Origin: Bryobacterales bacterium
Lineage (GTDB): Bacteria > Acidobacteriota > Terriglobia > Bryobacterales > UBA6623
Reading direction: 5' to 3'
NCBI GenBank assembly: GCA_022826925.1
Contig: JAJDTX010000145.1
Span: 26,099 to 90,098 of the forward strand
Length of the DNA stretch: 64,000 nt
A model generated the notes under the pieces. The model was not told the DNA's origin. It searched no databases and saw only the letters and a program-made list of their open reading frames with translations. This document shows, one piece after another, positions 26,693-36,057 of this stretch (its first letter is position 1; every line of letters starts with the position of its first letter). Made by a program: the position numbers and the translations under genes.

Positions 26693-29600
26693 TCAGAAGA
26701 TTATCTTCAGCCCGAACTGGATCTGCCGCGCGAACTGCTGCGGTGCCAATCCGCCGATGGAGCCGAACACCCCGGCCCCAGCGTCGAAATTGCCGTTAGG
26801 CTTCCCGAAGTTCACGTTGTTGAATGCGTTGAAATACTCCGAGCGGAACTGCAGGCCCACGCGCTCGTTGAGCCTGAAGTTCTTGAACAGCCCGGCATCG
26901 AACTGGAACAAACCCGGGGCGATGAGTACGTTCCGCCCGAAGTTGCCGAACGTGAAGGGTGCGGGCTCGGCGAAAGCGTCCAGGTTGAAATACTCTTCGG
27001 GTGCGCCGCTCACTCCTCCGTAGGGGTCGCCGACCAAGTTCGGACGTTGCGCCAACACGCGTCCTCCGATATTCGCGATGTCCCGCGGCACGGAGGTGTT
27101 TACTGGCGGTCCGGAACTGGCGGTGACGATGCCTGTGAGCTGCCAACCGCCAAGGACGGTGTCGATGGCCTTGCTCCAGCCCGAGCCAATAGCTTGGTTT
27201 CTCCCGAACGGAAGCTGCCAGACGTAATCGAATGTGAACGTATGGGCACGGTGGAGATCGGAGAGCGCCCGGTCACCAAGGATGTCAAGCGGGTTTTGGG
27301 CTGTCTGGCTTGCCGAGAAGCCAGCTCCGAGGACATCGATCGTCTTGCCCCAAGCGTAGTTGCCGCGAAACGACAGTCCGTCGGAAAAGCGCTTCTCGAT
27401 CTTGAACTGCAGCCCGTGATAAATCGAGGTGGCTTGATTGCCCATCTCGCTCAGGGGGCCGTATTGTGGCAAGGGTCGCCGTGGCTGGACCTCGCCCGGC
27501 CCAGCCGGTGCGGTGTTGACATTGGAGAACGTGGACAGCTTGACGCCCCGCGTACCGACGTAGCCCAATTCGACCATCAAGTCTTCCGCCAACTGGCGCT
27601 GGACGTGGAAATTCCACTGCATGGTGTAGCTGGTTCGGTTGTTGCGGGGCACGATGTGCTGGGCGTTGGGAGCAACAGTGCTACCCATCTGCACGTCCAA
27701 GTCAGGAGTGAACGTGGTTTCGACTAGGCTCACCGGTCCGCGGTCGTTGAGGTTCGAGAAGTTCTCGCTGATAGCGAACGGCCAGTTGCCCCGGACCCCC
27801 TGGGCCTCCCAGAGGTAGTTGGTCATGTAGAAGACGCCGAACCCGGATCGCACGGTTGTCTTTTCGCCCAAGCGGTAGGCCATGCCCACGCGAGGCGCGA
27901 AGTTGTTGTTGTCCGGCTCGACGATCCCGCGGCGAACGTTCGGCCCCTCCCCTGTGATCGGGTTCACTCCGTCCCACAGGAACTGTCCCGTCAAGAGGTC
28001 GATCGAGGCCAGCAAGTCATCGCGGTGCTTGGGCCATTCGCTGTTGTCATAGCGAAGGCCTAGGTTAACCGTGAGGTTGGACGTCGCTCTCCAATCGTCC
28101 TGAAAGAAGAAGCTGTAGTCTTCCTTGCGCATGATCGCTGTCGTGCCTTGGCCAATGTTGCGCTGTGCCACAGTCGGCAGCCCGAGCAAGTAGGAAGCGA
28201 CCGCGTTGCCGGTGGCGGCGGCATTCTGCGGATCCTCGGTGGGAACCTTGTTGAACGTCATATTGCCTGTGAAGTAGCCGTCGTCCAAGTTGCGGTTGTG
28301 CTTGAATTCGAATCCCGCCTTGATGCTGTGAGCGCCGGCGATCTTCGTGATGGTGGCGTACGCGCTGTATGAGTCGTCGGGAAACGGAAATCCCGTCTGG
28401 CTAGGGCTTGCAAAGCCCGCGATCCGCCAAGCCGGGAAGAGCGGCACCGCTTCACTCTTCAGGATCGGAATCCCTTGGATCCCGTTTCCGTTGATGAAGG
28501 CAGCGATGGCCTCCTTGCCCCCCGGGGCGCTGTCGGCGATCTGCAAGTTGTTGCGGTGATAGGAGATCTTCGTGTCGATGATCGTGGTGGGATTCAGCGT
28601 GTGCGTGTCGCTGATCATGATGTTCGTGAAGCTGTTGACCAAGAGGTTGTCCACCGTGAGGTGAGCTGTTGGCCGAGGGCTCACTGAATCCATGAAGTTG
28701 AAGCGCCCCGTCAGCAGGTTGTTGTCGCCAAAACGGTGATCGACCTTGCCCATCCATTGGTTGTTGTCGATCCTTGAGGCGTTTGTGTTGATCAAGTTCA
28801 GTGCTTGGCCCGGCAGGTTCGGAGCAGACCAGAGGATTTCTTGGAGCTGCTTCGTCGACGGGTTAATCCTGCTTGCGGGAACTCTCATATTTGGCATCAG
28901 CTGGCGCGACAGGCTGCCATCGTCGTTCTCCACGGTCGTCCAGGGATCATAGAAGGGAACCGCCGGTCTGCCCTGGGTGTCTTGGGACAGGTCGCCGCTG
29001 AACATTTCAGTCGTCGGAACGACGTTGAGCAGCGTCGACTCGCGGCGTCGGCGCTGGCCTTCGTACATGAAGAAGAAAAACGTCCTATTCCGTGCGATCG
29101 GCCCGCCAACCGTGGTGCCGAACTGGTTCTGTCCGAACTCGGGCCGCGGCGTGCCGGAGCGGTTCGCGAAGAACTCGGAGGCGTCCATGTTGTCGTTGCG
29201 CAGGAACTCGAACGCTGTGCCGTGGACCTCGTTGGTGCCCGACTTGGTGACGATGTTCACGTTTGCTCCGGCAGCTGTGCCGAACTCCGCGGAGGTGATG
29301 TTGGTCTGGATCTTGAATTCCTGGATGGCATCGATCGAGGGCTGCAAGCCGTAGGTCTTGAAGAAGCTCTCGTTGTTGTTGACGCCATCGAGCGTGTAGT
29401 TGTTGGCCTCGCTCCGCAGGCCGCTGATAGAGACGGCAGTGCCTGATGTCTGGAAGGCCGTTAACGCACCTGCCCCGGCCACGGCACCCGGCATGAGGAT
29501 GGTGAGCTGGGTGAAGCTGCGGCCGTTCAAGGGCAGTTCGACGACCTTTTTGTTGTCTACGGTCGAGGCGACTGTGGAGGTGTCAGTTTGCAACTGCAGT

Positions 29601-29968
29601 GCAGCGGCGCTCACCTCGACGACCTCCGTGACCTCGCCGATTGACAAGGTGAGATCGACGCGCAGCGTCTGGTTTACGGCCAACGTCACGCCTGTTTGCT
29701 GCGATTGGCTGAAGCCCGGCATTTCCGCCGAGACCGAATAAACTGCAGGCGGCAGGGAGGGTACGGCGAACCCCCCTGATTCGTTCGTGCTGACGATGCG
29801 GGCATTGCCGGTGCCCTCGTTGGTCACGGTCACCGACACCCCGGGCACGACGGCGCCGCTTTCGTCGGTGACGTCCCCGAGGATGGTCCCGAATGACGTT
29901 TGGGCAGCGACCGGCGAGGTCCAAACCAGCGCAGCTAGCAAAAACAGGTAAAGGGTTTGCAATCTCAT
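26693..29968 (-). CDS. Oar-type TonB-dependent receptor, very large
   Basis: From ATG 29968, with GGAGGACTT immediately upstream (an earlier in-frame start at 30061 is weaker), this encodes 1091 residues. A signal peptide (LYLFLLAALVWTSPVAAQ) precedes a carboxypeptidase-regulatory-like domain (GTILGDVTDESGAVVPGVSV, about 25-110). The plug follows (KVVELPLNGRSFTQL, ISGLRSEANNYTLDGVNNNE), then a long barrel ending GLKIIF. This Oar/acidobacterial type is expanded in Acidobacteriota and is thought to import large oligomers or peptides. It heads an apparent operon with two CRTAC1 genes. An exported TPR gene lies divergently 584 bp away. Confidence 0.92.
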   Translation of the reverse strand: MRLQTLYLFLLAALVWTSPVAAQTSFGTILGDVTDESGAVVPGVSVTVTNEGTGNARIVSTNESGGFAVPSLPPAVYSVSAEMPGFSQSQQTGVTLAVNQTLRVDLTLSIGEVTEVVEVSAAALQLQTDTSTVASTVDNKKVVELPLNGRSFTQLTILMPGAVAGAGALTAFQTSGTAVSISGLRSEANNYTLDGVNNNESFFKTYGLQPSIDAIQEFKIQTNITSAEFGTAAGANVNIVTKSGTNEVHGTAFEFLRNDNMDASEFFANRSGTPRPEFGQNQFGTTVGGPIARNRTFFFFMYEGQRRRRESTLLNVVPTTEMFSGDLSQDTQGRPAVPFYDPWTTVENDDGSLSRQLMPNMRVPASRINPSTKQLQEILWSAPNLPGQALNLINTNASRIDNNQWMGKVDHRFGDNNLLTGRFNFMDSVSPRPTAHLTVDNLLVNSFTNIMISDTHTLNPTTIIDTKISYHRNNLQIADSAPGGKEAIAAFINGNGIQGIPILKSEAVPLFPAWRIAGFASPSQTGFPFPDDSYSAYATITKIAGAHSIKAGFEFKHNRNLDDGYFTGNMTFNKVPTEDPQNAAATGNAVASYLLGLPTVAQRNIGQGTTAIMRKEDYSFFFQDDWRATSNLTVNLGLRYDNSEWPKHRDDLLASIDLLTGQFLWDGVNPITGEGPNVRRGIVEPDNNNFAPRVGMAYRLGEKTTVRSGFGVFYMTNYLWEAQGVRGNWPFAISENFSNLNDRGPVSLVETTFTPDLDVQMGSTVAPNAQHIVPRNNRTSYTMQWNFHVQRQLAEDLMVELGYVGTRGVKLSTFSNVNTAPAGPGEVQPRRPLPQYGPLSEMGNQATSIYHGLQFKIEKRFSDGLSFRGNYAWGKTIDVLGAGFSASQTAQNPLDILGDRALSDLHRAHTFTFDYVWQLPFGRNQAIGSGWSKAIDTVLGGWQLTGIVTASSGPPVNTSVPRDIANIGGRVLAQRPNLVGDPYGGVSGAPEEYFNLDAFAEPAPFTFGNFGRNVLIAPGLFQFDAGLFKNFRLNERVGLQFRSEYFNAFNNVNFGKPNGNFDAGAGVFGSIGGLAPQQFARQIQFGLKIIF

Positions 29969-30552
29969 AAGTCCTCCCAAAGACGGAACTTCCGTGCAAA
30001 CGTAGCCCACAGAGGAACTCGTTGCGCCTGAAATTGTATTGCGCCCGTCGTCGGGTGTCAAATCTGTCCAATACGTGCTCGCTCAGGCACGCATTGTTGC
30101 CCGCACGTCATGTGCCTGACTGGAACCGCCCCGATCGCACGTCTTGTGAAGTCGCCAAGAATCACCCCAAGAACATCTCGCAACGGGGCCGAACAGGCCG
30201 CCAGAGGCCCGGCGGAGCCGTGCTGGCTGGTGCCGACAAAGCGGGTCCGCGACGACTCACACGGCGTACCGCTGTGAGCTGGAGATAGTCGGTCGCGGGC
30301 TCGAGCCCGGGCGGGTCGATAAGTACGGCGAGGGGCTCTGCGGCACGCGCTGAGGAATGGAGGTTGGCCCGGACGCAAAGCGGAATTGCAGCAGGCGGCG
30401 GATGATCGAGACGGCCGCGTTTGTCAGGGCTGGCCCGTGCCGCTTTAGAAGCACTCTGGATTCTCCGATCTCCGGCACGTGCTCGGGAGGGATCGAATGA
30501 TCCAGATCTTTGATCTCGCATCCGGTCCAATTGAACGAAAATAGGAGCCGTC
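29969..30552. other. Intergenic region between the TonB receptor and TPR-3
   Basis: About 580 bp without a convincing gene. The region must hold divergent promoters for the TonB-CRTAC1 operon and TPR-3. Open frames here on the minus strand have no family-like features and conflict with neighbouring composition. No repeat was found. Confidence 0.4.
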
Positions 30553-32277
30553 GTGCCGCGTTGCGCCCTCAAGCCGTCTATCGGACTGTTTGTTTGGGCC
30601 AGCTGTCTGGCCATTCCCACGGCAACACTGGCGACCGACAGTAGCGGGCTCTTATCGCTTGCCCGGGCCCAAAGACAGTCCGGCGACCTGCCGGAAGCGG
30701 CCAAGTCGTTCGAACGCTTGCTGACTATGGCGCGGAGGGGAGAGGCGGCCGGGGCGGGACTTGCGGTTCTCCACCGGGAGCTCGGAGAGATCTATGAGGC
30801 TCTGGAGCGTCCGCGCGATGCCGCCGAGGAATTCGAGCAATCCCTGACAGCGGACCCCGCGCAAGAGATCCTCCGCTACAAGGCGGGCATTCTCTACAGA
30901 CAGCTCTCCGAACCGTCCAAGGCGGCCGAGCACCTCTCCGAGGCGTTCCAGCAAGGCTTCCGAAATACTGCCGTGAGGTTCCATCTCGCCGCGTCGCAGT
31001 TCGCTTCGGGACAGCTTGCGGCGGGTCTTGACAACGCTCGTGCGATCTTGCAGAAGAGCCCTCCGAGCAGTGATTTGGCGTTGCGTATCGGCCGACTCCT
31101 GTTTGAGCACCACTTTTATCGAGATGCACTTGGAGCATTCGAAACTGCGTTCGATGGAGTGAGCCAGTCGCCGAATGCACGGGTCTATCTAGCGCTCACT
31201 AACCACTTGTTGAACCGCCACGAGCGAACCGTTGAACTGCTGCAGCCCCTTTCTGCTCCCAACGGTTCAGGGAATGCCGAGGTGCTGACCCTGCAAGCGG
31301 CGGCGCTAGCATCGCTGGAGCGGTTCGATGAGGCCCAGACATTGCTTGAGCGAGCCATCGCCAAGGAACCGTCGAGCCCCCATCCGTACCTGAACCTTGC
31401 CCTCGTCTTGCTCGAACAAGGCAAGGCGGAACTTGCCGGAGATTGGTTCGGCAGGATGTTCCTCGCGGCAGGATCGGCAAGCCCAAAGGTCTTCTACGCG
31501 ATTCAGCGCAACTCCTGCGCCGACGCGTACCGGGAAGTCTCCGCAGGGTTAGGGAGTGAGACTGCGGGTCGAAATCCCGAACGAGGCCTGCAGTTGTTTG
31601 AGTTCGCTCGCTCTCTGAGCGCACGCCACCACCATGGAACCGCCGTCGAGCTGCTGCGTGTCGCCGCCCGCGACACAAGCGACGGCGAACTGCTTCGCTC
31701 ACGATTGCACCGCGAGCTCGGATTCAGCTGCTTGAATCTGGAGCCTGGGAGCGAGACTGCGGTCCAGCTGCTGGAGCGATCGATCGAGCTAGATCCGCTC
31801 GATCACCAAGCGCACTTCCTGCTCGGCCGCGCTCATCAAAGGAGGCACAGGCCGGAGCAGGCCGTCAGGTCCTTCGAGCGGGCGATCCAGCTTCAGCCCG
31901 ATGCCGCGCCTTACTACACCGAGCTTGCCCGGTCGATGATCGCAAGTGGGTCAGATGTCGACCAGACTGCGCGAGCTGGCTCGGCCCTCGCCAAGGCAAT
32001 CGAGATCGATTCCTCCGATGCGTCGGCGCGCTTCGAGCTGGCAAAGCTGGAGATGGGACGGGGTCGGCTGGATGACGCTGAGCAGCACCTTCTAAAGGCT
32101 CTCGAAGCCGCGCCGGAGTTCTTTGAAGCCTACTACGTGCTAGGTCAGGTATATGCACGGGCGAAGAAAACCGCCGAAGCACGGGAGTGCCTGCGGTTGT
32201 TCCAAGCGAAAAAGTCCGCCATCGAGGCCCGCTCGACGATATGGAAGGATGCCACGGTCAGGGTAGACGCCGAGTAG
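30553..32277 (+). CDS. Exported TPR-repeat protein (TPR-3)
   Basis: A 574-residue protein starting at GTG with TAGGAG 6-7 nt upstream. The signal peptide is IGLFVWASCLAIPTATLA. TPR units run through most of the chain, for example LGEIYEALERPRDAAEEFEQ, HFLLGRAHQRRHRPEQAVRS and EAYYVLGQVYARAKKTAEAR. Parts of the middle (about residues 270-330) are degenerate. It is divergent from the TonB-CRTAC1 operon. Together with TPR-1 and TPR-2 it makes three exported TPR scaffolds within 13 kb, suggesting a shared envelope process with the CRTAC1 proteins. Confidence 0.88.
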   Translation: MPRCALKPSIGLFVWASCLAIPTATLATDSSGLLSLARAQRQSGDLPEAAKSFERLLTMARRGEAAGAGLAVLHRELGEIYEALERPRDAAEEFEQSLTADPAQEILRYKAGILYRQLSEPSKAAEHLSEAFQQGFRNTAVRFHLAASQFASGQLAAGLDNARAILQKSPPSSDLALRIGRLLFEHHFYRDALGAFETAFDGVSQSPNARVYLALTNHLLNRHERTVELLQPLSAPNGSGNAEVLTLQAAALASLERFDEAQTLLERAIAKEPSSPHPYLNLALVLLEQGKAELAGDWFGRMFLAAGSASPKVFYAIQRNSCADAYREVSAGLGSETAGRNPERGLQLFEFARSLSARHHHGTAVELLRVAARDTSDGELLRSRLHRELGFSCLNLEPGSETAVQLLERSIELDPLDHQAHFLLGRAHQRRHRPEQAVRSFERAIQLQPDAAPYYTELARSMIASGSDVDQTARAGSALAKAIEIDSSDASARFELAKLEMGRGRLDDAEQHLLKALEAAPEFFEAYYVLGQVYARAKKTAEARECLRLFQAKKSAIEARSTIWKDATVRVDAE

Positions 32278-32461
32278 TGCAGTCGATCGCTTCCAGGTCC
32301 CGGCGGCGCAAGGCTTCGCCGCTCAGAGGTGAGGAAGGGCGCCTCAGTTGAGGCTGATCGACAGATGGAGGCCCAGTCCTTGGGCCCGACCACAGCCGTC
32401 TTGCCGACCGCGGCGCGTCCGGTCGTTTTCTCGCGCTTCGGCTAGGGCATCTTCTTCCGCT

Positions 32462-32530
32462 GGCGGCTACGGGTTTCGAGACTTGATCGCCCGCGTGGTC
32501 TCGAGCTAGCCATTCGCAACCAGACAGTAG
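32462..32530 (+). pseudogene. Relic of the 3' end of a DUF1592-type gene
   Basis: Reads GGYGFRDLIARVVSS, stop, PFATRQ, stop. It aligns base for base with 19101-19169, the last 69 bp of the intact DUF1592 gene, with about 10 differences by eye and no gaps. One change turns a GAG codon into TAG. Nothing upstream matches the rest of that gene, so only the tail of a former paralogue survives, next to the sulfatase gene. Confidence 0.75.
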
Positions 32531-32559
32531 CGTCGGATTCTGCCCCTTGAATTCAATCC

Positions 32560-32720
32560 GTGTTGGACGCTCGCTTGGAGCTACAAATTTTCCTGCAAAA
32601 AATCCGTGATGACGAATCCCTAGCAATTTATTGAAAATAAATACCTTATAAAGAAAACTTGCCCGTATTCGAGGCATCTGATTGCAAAAAATCTCACCCA
32701 AAATACTTATCGTTCGTGCG
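32560..32720. other. AT-rich island
   Basis: Composition falls sharply here compared with the flanks (runs such as AATTTATTGAAAATAAATA and TGCAAAAAATC). TGCAAAAAATC occurs twice (32594-32604 and 32683-32693). A minus-strand frame stays open across the island but resembles no family I recognise. It may be a trace of horizontally acquired DNA or a regulatory region. Confidence 0.4.
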
Positions 32721-32915
32721 CTTGCATCGTAGCTACGAACACCAAGCCCGTGAACGAACCCTAGCTCCTTGCGCAAATGGATGGCGGCCTCCTGCATGCT
32801 AGAGTGGGCTTGCCAGAGCGACCTGCGGATCGCCTTGTTCTAGAGCCGTCTGCCCATCTGGGGATCGAGGACCCGACCCTCCAGGACTGCTCTGTACCTT
32901 CGATTGAGAGACACC

Positions 32916-34472
32916 ATGCGCACAGCCACGTCAGTCGCCCTGCTTGCCGCGGGAGTCCTTTGCTCCTGTACGGCGGAACAGCCCGAGAGGGCTCCGAACA
33001 TCGTGCTGATTCTGGCCGACGACTTCGGCGTCGGAGATATCCAGGCCCACTACCCGGAAAACAAGATCGCTACTCCCTATCTGGACAAGCTCGTTCAAGA
33101 GGGCATGAGCTTCACGGATGCCCATAGCCCGTCGGCGGTCTGCACTCCGACCCGCTACGGCTTGCTGACCGGAAGATACTCTTGGCGCACACGCCTTCAG
33201 GAATGGGTGTTGGCGGCTTACGAACCGCCGTTGATCGCCGACGATCGTCCCACGCTGCCGGGGATGCTCCGAGAGCATGGGTACGAGACGGCCTTGATCG
33301 GCAAGTGGCATCTCGGCTGGGAATGGCCCGGGCCGCAGCCGAGCCGCATGACCAAGGCGCGCAATGGCCAGAAGACCCTCGAGTGGCATCTGGAAAAGCC
33401 CGTTCTGAACGGTCCGACCACCAGAGGCTTTGACTACTATTTCGGCGTGGACCTGCCCAACATGCCGCCGTTCTCATACGTGGAGAACGATGTCGTAACT
33501 CCGGCCCCGACTGCCGCCTATGTTCATGACCAGTCCGAGGGTGTCGTGCTGCCCCGAGGCTTCGTAGGCAGCCCCATGGCTCCGGGCTGGCGCTTGCGCG
33601 AGATCGTTCCCGAACTCACGCGCAGGGCAGTCGAGCAGATCCGCTCGCGGGCCCAGGGCGACAAGCCATTCTTCCTGTTCTATTCAATGACCTCGCCACA
33701 CGAGCCGATCTCACCGTCACCAGCCTTTCAGGACAAGAGCGGCATCGCTCCTATAGCGGACTTCGTGATCGAGACCGACTGGTCGGCAGGGCAGGTCATC
33801 CAAGCGGTTGACGAGGCGGGAATCGCCGACGACACCATCGTGATCTTCACGGCGGATAACGGTCATTCGCATTACACGGGGTGGGAAGCGCTAGTCGAAG
33901 CCGGTCACATGCCCAGCGGCCCATATCGCGGGCACAAGGGCGACATCTGGGAAGGCGGGCACAGAGTCCCGTTGGTCATTCGCTGGCCGGGAAAGATTGC
34001 GGCCCATTCCCAAAGCGACCAGCTAGTCAGCTTGACGGACATCTTCGCGACAAGCCTGGCGATAGTCGAGGCGGACTTGCCACAGGACGGCGCCGAAGAC
34101 AGCATCAGCTTCTTGGATGCTGCGCTTGGTCAGCAAGCAGTCGAAGGGCGCGCATCGTTGGTAAGCCACTCCAATCACGGTGAGTTCGCCTACCGCGACG
34201 GGCCGTGGAAGCTTGTATTTCGCAACAGCGAAGCGAACTTGGAAGAATCCCGTGGCCTGCCGACCGTCCCGGAACTCTACAATCTCGCCGAAGACATCGC
34301 TGAATCGACGAACTTGGCCGAAGAACGCCCCGAGGTCGTCGAAGAGCTCCGTGCCAAGTTTGACGCGATGATTGACCGGGGCGCCACCCGCGCTGGGATC
34401 GCTTCCCGGAATGACGCAAATGTGCGGTACGACATGACGCAGGAGGTGCGCTGGGTGCCCGCTGCAGAGTAA
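32916..34472 (+). CDS. Exported type I sulfatase
   Basis: A 518-residue arylsulfatase-like enzyme. It starts with a lipoprotein-type signal (SVALLAAGVLCSC), so it is probably membrane-anchored outside the cytoplasm. NIVLILADDFGVGD carries the metal-binding Asp pair. The CTPTR motif at residues 76-80 is the CxPxR sulfatase signature whose Cys becomes formylglycine. GKWHLGWEWP, SPHEPISPSP and FTADNGHSHYTGWE are further active-site segments. A TTG start four codons upstream (32904) is less likely than this ATG. The maturase is not in the window. It may remove sulfate from a glycan; substrate unknown. Confidence 0.92.
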   Translation: MRTATSVALLAAGVLCSCTAEQPERAPNIVLILADDFGVGDIQAHYPENKIATPYLDKLVQEGMSFTDAHSPSAVCTPTRYGLLTGRYSWRTRLQEWVLAAYEPPLIADDRPTLPGMLREHGYETALIGKWHLGWEWPGPQPSRMTKARNGQKTLEWHLEKPVLNGPTTRGFDYYFGVDLPNMPPFSYVENDVVTPAPTAAYVHDQSEGVVLPRGFVGSPMAPGWRLREIVPELTRRAVEQIRSRAQGDKPFFLFYSMTSPHEPISPSPAFQDKSGIAPIADFVIETDWSAGQVIQAVDEAGIADDTIVIFTADNGHSHYTGWEALVEAGHMPSGPYRGHKGDIWEGGHRVPLVIRWPGKIAAHSQSDQLVSLTDIFATSLAIVEADLPQDGAEDSISFLDAALGQQAVEGRASLVSHSNHGEFAYRDGPWKLVFRNSEANLEESRGLPTVPELYNLAEDIAESTNLAEERPEVVEELRAKFDAMIDRGATRAGIASRNDANVRYDMTQEVRWVPAAE

Positions 34473-34667
34473 GTCTAGCGAGGCGCGCCTCAGACCAAAG
34501 GCACCGAGATCTCGAATTCTAGCTCAAGCGCCTACGCAGCATCGATAGCGAGACCGGCGATTGCGCGTCTGTTTAGGATTTCAGGGGAAGGAGCTGACGT
34601 GCAATCCAGCGCCAATCCCCAGCTTCGTGGCGGGCGGCCGGTATCGCCGGGTGCCTGGGCTTGGCCG

Positions 34668-35543
34668 CTAGCAGTCACGCTCGGACGGAGTGGTGCGGGC
34701 CGTGAGGGCGCGGAGTTGCTCCTCGAGGGCCCGCACTCGCTCGTTCGCTGCGCTTGCCTCCTGCTTCGCCGCGGTTTCCCGCTGCTTCGCTGCGCTGGCC
34801 TCCTGCTTCGCCGCGCTGGCCTCCTGCTTGGCCGCGCTGGCCTCCTGCTTGGCGGTCCGCGAATCTCGCTCCGCGATCCGCCGCCGCCGCTCGGCTTCTT
34901 CCAGCGCACCGTCGGTCTCTTCCCCCGTGCAAGGATCCCGGAACACCAGCACCGTCGCCCGGGCTTGCCTCTGGCTGCGCAGTTCCAGCCCCAGCACCCG
35001 GCTCCGGAACCACCGATCCTGGCCGCTGCTCGCCACGGGCTGCACCGGCTCGTACTTCCCCTCGCTGGCCTCGTAGCCCTCTAACGCTGACCCCATCAAG
35101 GTTCCCTCCGGGTCCAGCCTCCAGTACTCGCGAACCCCCATCCGGGCGTACTCCCGCCGCTTGTACTTGGCATCGTGTTCCGCTGTCGCCGGCGACGCCA
35201 CCTCCAGCACGAAATCCGGTGCCTTGCCCTCTTCCCATATCCGGTACGAACGGCGATTCTCAGGACTCACCCCGAACACCACCTGCACGTCCGGCTGCAG
35301 CCAGAGATTGTCATCGCCACGCCGGTAGTACACCGCCAGTTCCATGGCCACCAGCACGTCCGTGCGGTCCCGGAAGTGGTTCCGCAAGGCCGCCGCCGCT
35401 TGCAGCACAGCATCGCCGTGCGAGATGCTCTGCGCGATCCAATTCCGTTCTGGGTATTCGATTTTGTCCGGCTTCGCAGGCGCCTCGGCAATGGCTGTGG
35501 CCGGCCCGGCAGATTCGGTGTCTGTGGCGGTCGTGAAGGCCAT
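34668..35543 (-). CDS. Uma2-family (DUF820) nuclease-like protein with coiled-coil tail
   Basis: A 291-residue protein. Residues 30-190 form a DUF820/Uma2 domain of the PD-(D/E)xK superfamily: QPDVQVVF (Asp85), PDFVLEVASPAT (Glu114) and EHDAKYKRREY (Lys126/128), followed by GVREYWRLDPEG. The C-terminal 80 residues are a charged coiled coil made of seven-residue repeats (AKQEASA and variants, about 230-262). Uma2 proteins are plentiful in cyanobacteria and other phyla; their activity is unproven, with nuclease inferred from the fold. It has no obvious operon partner. A TAGTAT about 40 nt upstream of the ATG could be its -10. Confidence 0.85.
   Translation of the reverse strand: MAFTTATDTESAGPATAIAEAPAKPDKIEYPERNWIAQSISHGDAVLQAAAALRNHFRDRTDVLVAMELAVYYRRGDDNLWLQPDVQVVFGVSPENRRSYRIWEEGKAPDFVLEVASPATAEHDAKYKRREYARMGVREYWRLDPEGTLMGSALEGYEASEGKYEPVQPVASSGQDRWFRSRVLGLELRSQRQARATVLVFRDPCTGEETDGALEEAERRRRIAERDSRTAKQEASAAKQEASAAKQEASAAKQRETAAKQEASAANERVRALEEQLRALTARTTPSERDC
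34756..34860 (+). repeat. 21-bp tandem repeat inside the Uma2 gene (5 units)
   Basis: Five consecutive 21-bp units related to GCCTCCTGCTTCGCCGCGCTG. The units at 34798, 34819 and 34840 are closest to each other. Each encodes one heptad (AKQEASA) of the coiled coil, so copy-number change would lengthen or shorten the coil by exactly two turns without breaking the frame. Confidence 0.85.
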
Positions 35544-36057
35544 GTCGCAGCGGACAGCGCTCGCCCGCGCCGCCTGGAGATGATACTAGCACCGTGCCAG
35601 GGCTCCCTGACCCGCCGCTGTCGTGACGCGAGTTTGCTTGCCAGCCCTGCTCGCGCCCAGAGCGACGCGGTGCGCAGCAGCTTGCCAATGCGATCTGACC
35701 GGAGCGCCTGCTGTGCGCCAAGCTCAGCCCGCAATCACACCCGGCGCGAGTGGATCCGCGCCTTGGAGGCAGATGCAACGAATCTTGATTGTGCTGGTTC
35801 GTGCGAACGGAACCACCGAGCGAACGGCGGTGAGTGGTGGAATGTGTCTTCTGGCCCACTATCGTCTTGGCTGAAACACGTGGGTCCGTTAGTCTGTGCT
35901 GAACGAGGCCCCAGTCAAGCTCTGTAGCGCCCTTGCGCGGGCATTGCTCTGTGATTCGGAATGAGCTCTCGAGGCGGTCCCCAAAAGCCCGAATCCGCGA
36001 GAAGCGGTGTAGAATGCACGCTGTGCGCGGCCCCTCCGGGCCGCTAGGATACCTGCC
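35544..36057. other. Intergenic region, nothing recognised
   Basis: About 510 bp between the divergent Uma2 and Gfo/Idh genes. TAGGAT lies 7 nt before the GTG at 36058 and may be a -10 or a weak AGGA ribosome-binding site. Long minus-strand open frames here are shadows of the downstream gene. Confidence 0.4.

Noticed and set aside
30162..30704. Minus-strand 180-codon open frame between the TonB receptor and TPR-3
   Set aside because: It overlaps the signal-peptide region of TPR-3 antisense and has random-looking Arg/Ser/Pro-rich composition.
32258..32797. Minus-strand 179-codon open frame through the AT-rich island
   Set aside because: Its second half crosses the DUF1592 relic antisense and the first half matches no family I know; it could be a degraded foreign gene but cannot be supported.
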